This document shows, piece by piece, positions 1 to 5,159 of a stretch of DNA of 21,586 nt. The stretch spans positions 1 through 21,586 of the IMG/VR virus record IMGVR_UViG_3300032083_002862. One strand, given 5' to 3'. Position 1 is the first letter of the stretch, and the number at the start of each line of letters is the position of its first letter. This DNA is from a virus. The translations under genes and the position numbers were made by a program. The notes under the pieces are model-generated. The model saw only the letters and a program-made list of their open reading frames with translations, was not told the origin of the DNA and did not search any database.

Positions 1-41
1 CCTCGGTAAGTTTGTGTAGTAATAGTAGTATTGTTGCTCAT
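1..41 (-). CDS. 5' end of a small gene, truncated by the window edge
   Basis: Only the first 13 codons are inside the window, reading MSNNTTITTQTYR and then running off the left edge. The start is supported by a GGAGG placed 4 nt before the ATG and by a promoter of the local family (86..114) upstream. The product cannot be identified from so little; the Thr/Asn-rich beginning says nothing specific. It continues the run of small, individually promoted genes of this end of the window. Confidence 0.6.
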   Translation of the reverse strand, partial: MSNNTTITTQTYR

Positions 42-85
42 TTTTCCTCCAATGTTTAATGAGATTGAGTTATTCACTCTTTTAT

Positions 86-114
86 AATATAACATGAAAT
101 GTCCATCATGTCAA
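86..114 (-). promoter_or_regulatory. Sigma70-like phage promoter P1 with extended -10
   Basis: Read on the minus strand: TTGACA (114..109), 17-nt spacer, TATATT (91..86), with TGT immediately before the -10 hexamer (extended -10). It lies 45 nt upstream of the partial gene at 41. It belongs to the repeated promoter family seen at 191, 407, 808, 1190, 1432 and 2123. Confidence 0.75.
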
Positions 115-131
115 GTAATTTTTTTAACTTT

Positions 132-143
132 TTCACCGGTGAA
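132..143. other. 12-bp perfect palindrome between P2 and P1
   Basis: TTCACCGGTGAA reads identically on both strands and lies between two tandem promoters in the 222-base gene-free stretch 42..263. Such a site could bind a dimeric regulator, but no binding protein is identified. There is no T-run placed to make it a terminator in the direction of transcription. The rest of 42..263 holds the two promoters, a second short palindrome (TTTCCGGAAA, 237..246) and no convincing gene. Confidence 0.35.
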
Positions 144-190
144 GTTAGTAACCACAGTGCAATTGTTTGGGAGTTTTGCGTCTCTTATGT

Positions 191-218
191 AATATAACAT
201 GTTGACTAAGTTTGTCAA
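191..218 (-). promoter_or_regulatory. Sigma70-like phage promoter P2
   Basis: Minus strand: TTGACA (218..213), 16-nt spacer, TATATT (196..191), preceded by TGT. It sits just after the stop of the small lipoprotein gene and is in tandem with P1, so both would serve the partial gene at 41, or P2 may serve an unrecognised short transcript. Confidence 0.7.
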
Positions 219-263
219 GTAAAAAGTGAAAGTTTTTTTCCGGAAACTAACAAAACCGTTCCA

Positions 264-380
264 TCATTCAGCAGAAGAAGTGTCTTCTACTATCTCTTCT
301 TGTTCTTCTACGACAGGAGCCGCAGAATCATCAACTTTCTCTTCGCCACAAGCCAAGAGGGTTAGTAAAATAGTAAACAT
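264..380 (-). CDS. Tiny putative lipoprotein (38 aa)
   Basis: The reading frame begins MFTILLTLLACGEEK and ends after 38 residues. The N-terminus is a short hydrophobic stretch followed by LLAC at residues 8-11, which fits a signal peptidase II lipobox with Cys11 as the lipidated residue. The rest is strongly acidic (about 11 Glu/Asp in 27 residues), as in many small surface lipoproteins. The start has an AGGAG 5 nt upstream and a local-family promoter at 407..434 with the shared leader. Odd points: the n-region has no Lys/Arg and the signal is only 10 residues long, so lipidation is inference. Phage lipoproteins of this size are known to act in superinfection exclusion, but nothing here proves that role. 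Confidence 0.55.
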   Translation of the reverse strand: MFTILLTLLACGEEKVDDSAAPVVEEQEEIVEDTSSAE

Positions 381-401
381 TTTTTCTCCTTTTTGATTAC
401 C

Positions 402-439
402 TTTATAATATAACATGTTGTTGTTATTTGTCAAGTTTT
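402..439. repeat. Direct repeat copy A (promoter segment, 38 bp)
   Basis: Identical to 803..840. The repeat covers the -10, the spacer and the -35 of P3 and P4, so the promoter itself is the duplicated unit, not a coding region. Confidence 0.85.
407..434 (-). promoter_or_regulatory. Sigma70-like phage promoter P3
   Basis: Minus strand: TTGACA (434..429), 16-nt spacer, TGT-TATATT (-10 at 412..407). It directly precedes the lipoprotein-like gene starting at 380. Its -35 overlaps the region just after the stop of the 113-aa gene. Bases 402..439 are identical to 803..840. Confidence 0.8.
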
Positions 440-781
440 TTATGATGCTTTTTTATATTTGTACACAACCGGTCTGGTTTTGATTCTATCATATTTTCCC
501 CAGTCTTCACAGTGCGAATCACCATGGTGGTACCTTGTAAATTCAAACCCATAATATTCTTTGGTTTCGTTGCACTGAACAATGCAGAGTTTTGTCTCAT
601 AACCTCTTTTATAATCCAAATAAGAATCTATTTCAATTGAATCAATGTATTCAAAATATTCTGACTGTTCTTCACAGATAAAAAACTCTTTGCTGGTTCC
701 GTTTAGCCAGTTAATAAACTTACTAGTAGTTTCCCCTAGGAAACCTTCGTGATATTCATCACAATAAAATTTGTACTCCAT
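440..781 (-). CDS. Hypothetical protein, 113 aa
   Basis: The start at 781 (MEYKFYCDEY) is chosen because GGAGG lies 4 nt upstream; the frame is open further 5' to 835, but that part runs through the promoter P4 and has no ribosome binding site. The product is rich in Tyr, Glu and Asp, acidic in its middle, with a basic C-terminal tail (YKYKK), and has five Cys and a HHGDSHCEDW stretch that could bind metal. No signal peptide or membrane segment is visible. I do not recognise a family. It sits alone with its own promoter among other small accessory genes. Confidence 0.75.
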   Translation of the reverse strand: MEYKFYCDEYHEGFLGETTSKFINWLNGTSKEFFICEEQSEYFEYIDSIEIDSYLDYKRGYETKLCIVQCNETKEYYGFEFTRYHHGDSHCEDWGKYDRIKTRPVVYKYKKAS

Positions 782-802
782 ATTTCCTCCATTTGTTGTA
801 CA

Positions 803-840
803 TTTATAATATAACATGTTGTTGTTATTTGTCAAGTTTT
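803..840. repeat. Direct repeat copy B (promoter segment, 38 bp)
   Basis: Identical to 402..439; contains promoter P4 complete. The two copies flank the 113-aa gene, so recombination between them would delete or exchange that gene cleanly. Confidence 0.85.
808..835 (-). promoter_or_regulatory. Sigma70-like phage promoter P4
   Basis: Minus strand: TTGACA (835..830), 16-nt spacer, TGT-TATATT (-10 at 813..808). It serves the 113-aa gene that starts at 781; the expected transcript start is about 20 nt upstream of that ATG. Confidence 0.8.
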
Positions 841-1162
841 ATTTTAATCCTTCCGGAACAAAAGTTGCTAGCACACTGCGATTATCAATCCAGTGATAAG
901 TTTCACCATCGTTGATTCTCGGCTTGTTGTAGCACACACTTTCATATGGAAAGTCGTGCTTGTCCAGCCACGCCTCAGTTGCTTCGGCATGTTCGTCAGT
1001 TCTTGCTGTGAAGAATGTGACACGGTCTCCATTCTCATAAAGCTCTTTAACTTTTTCTAAAGCACCATCAAGCGGTTTTGCTGTCTCAAACAATTCCGGT
1101 GTTTCATTTGGAATGTCTTCGCAGACTGTTCCGTCTATGTCAATTAGCCACAATGTACTCAT
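839..1162 (-). CDS. HAD-superfamily phosphatase, minimal (107 aa)
   Basis: All four HAD motifs are present in order. Motif I is LIDIDGT with Asp8 as expected nucleophile and Asp10 as acid/base. Motif II is the Thr52 of FFTART, motif III is Lys80 of YNKPR, and motif IV is Asp93 of WIDNRS. The protein has no cap insertion, so it is a C0-type, phosphohydrolase-like member acting in the cytoplasm. Phage proteins of this layout include 5'-nucleotidases and the phosphatase half of polynucleotide kinase, but the substrate cannot be read from the sequence. The start has GGAGG 6 nt upstream in the shared leader, with promoter element P5 behind it. Family call is firm; substrate is unknown. Confidence 0.85.
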   Translation of the reverse strand: MSTLWLIDIDGTVCEDIPNETPELFETAKPLDGALEKVKELYENGDRVTFFTARTDEHAEATEAWLDKHDFPYESVCYNKPRINDGETYHWIDNRSVLATFVPEGLK

Positions 1163-1200
1163 TTTTTCCTCCTTTTTGATTACCTTTATAATATAACATG
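1157..1200. repeat. Direct repeat copy C (promoter core plus leader plus start codon, 44 bp)
   Basis: Identical over 44 bp to 1399..1442. It runs from the start codon (both genes begin ATGAGT) through the GGAGG and leader to the CATG before the -10. A near copy with one base deleted lies at 378..417. Confidence 0.85.
1190..1195 (-). promoter_or_regulatory. Promoter P5, extended -10 only
   Basis: The TGT-TATATT core and the downstream leader are the same as in P3 and P6, but the place where TTGACA should be (about 1212..1217) reads CTAAGT because the 3' end of the Hc1-like gene occupies it. It may work as a -35-independent extended -10 promoter, or the HAD gene may depend on read-through from P6. 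Confidence 0.55.
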
Positions 1201-1209
1201 CTGAAAGAA

Positions 1210-1404
1210 TTACTTAGATTTTTCAACTTCTAAGGTCAACTTAACCAGAGCAGCAGAGGCATGTTTTAGTCTTCTTAGTCCGCGTCTGGCTCTTACACCT
1301 GCGGATTTGACTCCGATTGCATTTTTGTGAACATCTAGTTCTAAAGACGCTACTAACTCCTTCAGGTCTTCCCAACTTTCGAGAATTTTGATTGAATCAC
1401 TCAT
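1210..1404 (-). CDS. Histone H1-like (Hc1-type) small basic protein, 64 aa
   Basis: After an acidic N-terminal third (IKILESWEDLKELV), residues about 21-64 follow the pattern of bacterial and phage Hc1-type proteins: an L-D-K-x-x-x-G-K-A-G-R-A-R run, then a basic helix RRGLRRLKHASAALVKL. That family binds and compacts DNA as short coiled-coil helices; here the role would be on phage or host DNA in the cytoplasm, by inference. The start is supported by GGAGG 6 nt upstream in the shared leader and by a full promoter, P6. The usual N of the GNK core is replaced (IGVKSAG). It could instead be another small helical protein; no other family fits better. Confidence 0.5.
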   Translation of the reverse strand: MSDSIKILESWEDLKELVASLELDVHKNAIGVKSAGVRARRGLRRLKHASAALVKLTLEVEKSK

Positions 1405-1442
1405 TTTTTCCTCCTTTTTGATTACCTTTATAATATAACATG
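1399..1442. repeat. Direct repeat copy D (promoter core plus leader plus start codon, 44 bp)
   Basis: Identical to 1157..1200. Copies C and D flank the Hc1-like gene, so the gene plus one cassette forms a unit bounded by direct repeats. Confidence 0.85.
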
Positions 1443-1459
1443 TTGGGAGAATTTGTCAA
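1432..1459 (-). promoter_or_regulatory. Sigma70-like phage promoter P6
   Basis: Minus strand: TTGACA (1459..1454), 16-nt spacer, TGT-TATATT (-10 at 1437..1432), followed by the common leader of the Hc1-like gene. Confidence 0.8.
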
Positions 1460-1473
1460 GTTTTATTTTAACT

Positions 1474-1671
1474 TTATTCGCTGTGGTATTTGAGTACTTG
1501 GCCAAATGCGAATAGACAAGTATCTGTATAAGCACTTGATCCGATCGTGGTTTCACCCCATCGTTCGAAACAAACTTGATCTAATCTATTCTGTGTTGCT
1601 TCGTCATGGCGTTTAGTTATCGCATAGTAACCAGTGATGATGATTACTATTGTCGCTAGCGTCTTTATCAT
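1474..1671 (-). CDS. Small membrane-anchored protein, 65 aa
   Basis: Residues 2-17 (IKTLATIVIIITGYYA) form one hydrophobic helix or uncleaved signal anchor. It is followed by a basic patch (TKRHDEATQNR) and then a polar domain with two Cys (VCFERW and DTCLF), which could form a disulfide. The start has GGAGG 6 nt upstream. It follows the 85-aa gene after 13 bases, so the two are probably one transcript from the promoter at 2123..2151. Phage proteins of this type can act as membrane-targeted effectors or lysis accessories, but there is no evidence for either; function unknown. Confidence 0.7.
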   Translation of the reverse strand: MIKTLATIVIIITGYYAITKRHDEATQNRLDQVCFERWGETTIGSSAYTDTCLFAFGQVLKYHSE

Positions 1672-1684
1672 TATGTCCTCCGTT

Positions 1685-1942
1685 TTAATCTTCTTCGTAA
1701 ATAAATTCTGGATATTGTTTAACGTAGTCTCCGGTTCTTACAGTGTTATAATTGAACCAGTCCCACGCTTCTTCGTAAGTCATTCCGTCCTCTTGGAAAC
1801 ATTCAATCAGAACTTGTACACTATAATGCAGAATGTCTTTTTCTTTGTCATATTTTACAACCGCTTTATCCAAAAGGCTTGACGGTTCAAGTTTAATTGC
1901 TGTGGTGTTATCCGGCAGTCTTATTCCATTAATATTTATCAT
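1685..1942 (-). CDS. Small hypothetical phage protein, 85 aa
   Basis: An acidic cytosolic protein. The segment GMTYEEAWDWFNYNTVRTGDYV (split here as GMTYEEAWDWFNYN and TVRTGDYV, about residues 53-74) resembles a motif common in small phage and bacterial proteins, in which a helix with EEA-x-x-x-F-x-Y-N precedes a glycine. I recognise the pattern but not a function. It begins 3 bases after the stop of the tubulin-like gene, with AGGTG a few bases before the ATG, and is probably transcribed from the promoter inside that gene. Confidence 0.75.
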   Translation of the reverse strand: MININGIRLPDNTTAIKLEPSSLLDKAVVKYDKEKDILHYSVQVLIECFQEDGMTYEEAWDWFNYNTVRTGDYVKQYPEFIYEED

Positions 1943-1945
1943 ATG

Positions 1946-2752
1946 TCACCTAGTTTGTAAAAAGTGAGTGAATCTGATTGCATAATAGAAAGATTGTTCA
2001 TAATCAGACTTAAACACAACAAAAGAAGATAGAATTTGTTTTTCGTTATCTTCAATTATTTTTTGCTTAAGTTGAGAAAGAAGCTCTTTATTGTTTTTCA
2101 TCTCATCATCACTTACAATATTAATATAACATGTTTCAGTTGTGTTGTCAAGCGGATAATATAGTTTTTTCTTTTCGGTGTTAAAGTCCCCATATTCAAT
2201 AGTTCTAATCCTAGAAATGTCTTTAGGTTCGTGGTGGGCTCCCATTACCGGGTCTTGGTGTAGATAGAAGATTATGTTCTCAAACACGTTAATTATGGCT
2301 TCGTTTAGGTGCTCGTAGAGGTTATCAATGGTGATGTGCGGCAGCATGTCAGTTATTGACTCATTACACATTAAATACATTGAACTTAACAGGCCAGATC
2401 TGGTGTATTCTTGAAAAACATTAAAAGCAACTCGGTTTAGCTTTCGCTGAGTTGGAGACAGCATTATTTCTTCGGGATAGATATAGACTAGGTTGATTTT
2501 CTTGTCGTGAATTAATTCTAAAAGCCTTAATGACGCTGCGGAAACTTTTCCGGCGCCACAAACGAAGAAAAAACATTCATCTTCGTCAAATTCAAGCAAA
2601 TGGCGGTAATCCGTCAGCTTTTGGTCGTAATCCTCTGGTGAGCTGAACTCTGGAAGTTCCGAACCAGCATCTATGGTAATTTTTTTATGAGAATCTGAGA
2701 ATCCTTTAACAATCTCACATCCCGCCTTACCTAATCCAATTAATACGCTCAC
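1946..2752 (-). CDS. Divergent FtsZ/tubulin-like protein, 268 aa
   Basis: The N-terminus VLIGLGKAGCEIV (residues 3-15) matches the first nucleotide-binding loop of FtsZ/tubulins (GxGxAGC). Residues 61-71, FFFVCGAGKVS, sit where the FtsZ signature GGGTGTG is expected, at the end of a hydrophobic strand. They are followed by a helix (AASLRLLELI), a strand (INLVYIY), and a helix with VAFNVFQEYTRSGLL, matching the order seen in FtsZ. The signature itself is degenerate, and the protein is shorter than FtsZ, so GTP hydrolysis is doubtful. The start is GTG at 2752 with GGAGG 4 nt upstream; it overlaps the polymerase stop as GTGA, which suggests translational coupling. An NAD-type Rossmann protein is the main alternative. 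Confidence 0.55.
   Translation of the reverse strand: MSVLIGLGKAGCEIVKGFSDSHKKITIDAGSELPEFSSPEDYDQKLTDYRHLLEFDEDECFFFVCGAGKVSAASLRLLELIHDKKINLVYIYPEEIMLSPTQRKLNRVAFNVFQEYTRSGLLSSMYLMCNESITDMLPHITIDNLYEHLNEAIINVFENIIFYLHQDPVMGAHHEPKDISRIRTIEYGDFNTEKKKLYYPLDNTTETCYINIVSDDEMKNNKELLSQLKQKIIEDNEKQILSSFVVFKSDYEQSFYYAIRFTHFLQTR
2123..2151 (-). promoter_or_regulatory. Intragenic sigma70-like promoter P7
   Basis: Minus strand: TTGACA (2151..2146), 17-nt spacer, TGT-TATATT (-10 at 2128..2123), inside the 3' part of the tubulin-like gene. It shares the CATGTTATATT core with the intergenic promoters and points at the 85-aa and 65-aa genes. Confidence 0.65.
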
Positions 2753-3924
2753 ACTTCCTCCATGTCTCTGTAGTTTTTGCCAATGTGCATTGATGATTTG
2801 AAGTGTCCTAGTCTCGTGTCTTCAAAAATTTGTCTTATATGAGTAATTAGATCTCTGTCTGTTTTGTCTAAATCAATAGTTATTGAATCGTGCACAACAG
2901 AATGGACGAAAGATCGTCTTCCGCTCAGAAATTTATTTATCTTGATTGCTTGAGCCAAACAATTATCGGAAGAAGATGATTGAAGCAAATAATTAAACGA
3001 ATGAAAATCGTCTGTCTCAATTCTTCGACCGAATGGTGTTTGAACAACACCGTTTATGTAATGGTTCTCTAAAACCTTGTCTCGCTTGTAAAATTCAGCT
3101 AGCTCTTGGTTTTTCTTGTTCGGATTATAGAACCAAGCGAAGAATTTCTTCTTTGCCTTGTCACGAGAACATTTAAGTATTTTTGCGTTAAATTCATGTA
3201 TATCTTCCTTGGGTTGGGGTTCGCCGGATAGAGACAAGAGAGTTCTTATCTCGGCACCATTGAAATCGAATTGAATGAATGCATCATTCTTTGGAACAAC
3301 AATATCTGCAATTTCCTTCTTTAAATTAAGAATAGGAAAAGAGTTTGGTTTTGTTGTTAGACGACCGGTCACAGAACCATAAATATCGTAGGAAATGTAG
3401 GAAGTTTTGCCTCCAAAACTCTTCCAAAGAGATCTAGCCTTATGATCGGTCTTCTGGTAGTTAAATAGTTTGTTTTGATTCAAAATTACCTGATTATTGG
3501 AAATTTCGTGAACTAATTTACTGAGATCAATCATAAACTTATGATTTGATGGTTTGGTATGATTTTCAAACACATATTCACAAATTTCATTTTTAACTTG
3601 ACACCAATGAATCAACGCTTGTTCTGGGATGATATCAAACAAACATACATCATCAATGTTAATTTTTGCAATTGATGCTGCCTTTACAAAATTCTTAACT
3701 TTCTTTTTGTGGATTTCAAGTCGTTCGGACAAATGTTGAGGGCAAGCTTCTTCAAGTGATTTACCTCCACACCAAATCCGAGCATATTCATAATCATCAT
3801 CTGATAGATGAGGTGACCAATCCCAAGTCTTCTCAAATGCTCTCTTAATGTGTCCATAGTAAAACTCTCCGTTTGAAAAGAGACCTAAACAGTCTCGCTT
3901 GTCATCTAAAATTTGAAATATCAT
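2749..3924 (-). CDS. Minimal family A DNA polymerase, 391 aa
   Basis: The C-terminal half carries the Pol I motifs: TGRL at 186-189; motif A FDFNGAEIR with Asp220 (metal) and Glu225 (steric gate); a motif B O-helix in which Arg254, Lys258, Phe262 and Tyr266 have the exact 1-5-9-13 spacing of E. coli Pol I; TPFGRR; and motif C VHDS with His345 and Asp346. It ends in HIGKNYRDM, like the Pol I terminus. Motif C has Ser instead of the usual Glu after HD. The first 170 residues do not show 3'-5' exonuclease motifs. The start at 3924 is chosen for GGAGG 4 nt upstream; the frame is open to a GTG at 3957 without a better ribosome site. Its place behind baseplate genes is unusual. A role in replication or repair is inferred. 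Confidence 0.85.
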   Translation of the reverse strand: MIFQILDDKRDCLGLFSNGEFYYGHIKRAFEKTWDWSPHLSDDDYEYARIWCGGKSLEEACPQHLSERLEIHKKKVKNFVKAASIAKINIDDVCLFDIIPEQALIHWCQVKNEICEYVFENHTKPSNHKFMIDLSKLVHEISNNQVILNQNKLFNYQKTDHKARSLWKSFGGKTSYISYDIYGSVTGRLTTKPNSFPILNLKKEIADIVVPKNDAFIQFDFNGAEIRTLLSLSGEPQPKEDIHEFNAKILKCSRDKAKKKFFAWFYNPNKKNQELAEFYKRDKVLENHYINGVVQTPFGRRIETDDFHSFNYLLQSSSSDNCLAQAIKINKFLSGRRSFVHSVVHDSITIDLDKTDRDLITHIRQIFEDTRLGHFKSSMHIGKNYRDMEEV

Positions 3925-3959
3925 TTGCCCTCCATAGCTGAAGAGACAAACTACCACAT

Positions 3960-5159
3960 TTACCTCTTCTTTAATTCCGATTTTCTTAGTACGTGGTTTA
4001 ATCCTCCAGGTTTATTTTTGTAAACACTTCTGTACTGTTCATTAATATAACCTATTGCTCTGGATATGTCAAATGTTTTTTCTAAGTTTTTTGCATTTGC
4101 TGTAAATTTGTTTCTGTCTGATATTGAATACTCAGTATTTTCTTCAAAATACCTTATATTATTATAATATTCTATAAAGTATTTATTATTATATAATATA
4201 TTAAATTTATTAATATTAATATTATTTCTTATTATATTACTCTTTATAGATTTCTTTCCACAAGTTATAATATTCTTTTCATAAGGATATTTATCTGCAA
4301 ATCTATTGTAAGAATTAAATAAATTTCTCTTAAGTATATCAACATCTAAAGTATTCGTTTGTATAAAATTCTCAGAAAATATCTGATTTATACTTGACAA
4401 GTTGTATGTTTCATGATATATTATAGATGAGGGACTGGCTAGATCTGCAACAATGATCCACGGCGAGTTTTTCATAACGGAGAAACCAAAATTATTACAA
4501 ACGTTCAAATAATATGGGAAATTTTCGCTTTCTATGAAAGTTTCCTTTAGCTCATCAACATCAATTGCTAAACCAGATAAATCTATTGCAAGTCCAGAAT
4601 GAAAAATACTGGAATTCTTGCTTCTATGCCATGCCGTATAGGTTATTGGAAAGGTTGGAGTTATTTGTTGAATATAGGCCATAAACTCTTGAAAATAAGA
4701 TTCAGCAGTCAAAGTTCTTCTTCTGTTCAAAAATATATTTTCAAAATTAATCATAACATTAGAGAAATATTCTTCATAAGCAACTTTAGGATTCTTATAT
4801 GTTCCGTATGCTTGTGGAGTTGAAAGAAAATCATCATCTGATCTTATCTTTCCTCCATTCAATGCTCTCTCAAAAGTTCTCTGGAAGTCCTTGAACTGAT
4901 CTGCCACGAAGTTCATCAGGACAACTCCGGTTGGATTTTCCCCTGAGACAACGGTCTTTAAAGAATCTTGATTGGGCACCACTACGTTTAAATTTTGGTC
5001 AACTCTTCCGTAAAGGTTCCTCTCAGCAAATAGGAAGTCAACAACGCCGACAGGTCCGAGGGAATTATTCTCCGGAAATGCTTGAATATCATACTTTCGT
5101 CTATTGACGGTAAGTACTGTTGTTGATTTTGTTGCGTTTTTTGCTTTAAATTTGGCCAT
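3960..5159 (-). CDS. Putative virion/baseplate protein, 399 aa
   Basis: The start overlaps the stop of the 1304-aa gene as TAATG, with GGAG 7 nt upstream, so it belongs to the structural operon. The middle (about residues 125-250) has a pattern I associate with phage baseplate-region proteins: a YEEYFSNVMINF helix, GLAIDLSGLAID, FPYYLNVCNNFGF and then SPWIIVADLASP. The N-terminus is basic (MAKFKAKNATKS), and the C-terminus is also basic (LRKSELKKR). Residues about 297-340 are an Asn/Ile/Tyr-rich segment encoded by an extreme AT island, with composition unlike the rest of the gene. No enzyme motif is intact. Structural role inferred from position and the recalled pattern. Confidence 0.6.
   Translation of the reverse strand: MAKFKAKNATKSTTVLTVNRRKYDIQAFPENNSLGPVGVVDFLFAERNLYGRVDQNLNVVVPNQDSLKTVVSGENPTGVVLMNFVADQFKDFQRTFERALNGGKIRSDDDFLSTPQAYGTYKNPKVAYEEYFSNVMINFENIFLNRRRTLTAESYFQEFMAYIQQITPTFPITYTAWHRSKNSSIFHSGLAIDLSGLAIDVDELKETFIESENFPYYLNVCNNFGFSVMKNSPWIIVADLASPSSIIYHETYNLSSINQIFSENFIQTNTLDVDILKRNLFNSYNRFADKYPYEKNIITCGKKSIKSNIIRNNININKFNILYNNKYFIEYYNNIRYFEENTEYSISDRNKFTANAKNLEKTFDISRAIGYINEQYRSVYKNKPGGLNHVLRKSELKKR
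4044..4072 (-). promoter_or_regulatory. Intragenic promoter-like site P8 upstream of the polymerase
   Basis: Minus strand: TTGACA (4072..4067), 17-nt spacer, TATATT (-10 at 4049..4044) within GTTATATTA, shared with the local promoter family, although the TG of the extended -10 is missing. It lies about 115 nt upstream of the polymerase start. Confidence 0.5.
4394..4422 (+). promoter_or_regulatory. Antisense promoter-like site
   Basis: Plus strand: TTGACA (4394..4399), 17-nt spacer, TATATT (4417..4422), with TGA before the -10 (extended -10). The CATGATATATTATA core differs from the CATGTTATATTATA core of P1-P6 by one base. It points against all genes of the window. No convincing plus-strand gene follows. 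Confidence 0.4.

Noticed and set aside
115-202. A 29-codon ORF starting at the ATG within promoter P2
   Set aside because: Its ATG lies between -35 and -10 of P2, so it would not be on that transcript, and there is no ribosome binding site.
782-835. 18 extra N-terminal residues for the 113-aa protein
   Set aside because: They would be encoded by the promoter P4 and its leader; the ATG at 781 has GGAGG.
4560-4625. Peptidase M15-like look (HSGLAID ... SPW) in the 399-aa protein
   Set aside because: Spacing is off by one in the first motif and the His after PW is missing (PWI), so the zinc site cannot form; more likely a structural fold that looks similar.
4599-4823. Plus-strand ORF of 74 codons downstream of the antisense promoter-like site
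   Set aside because: It has no ribosome binding site, odd composition and lies opposite a gene with clear coding features; treated as a shadow.
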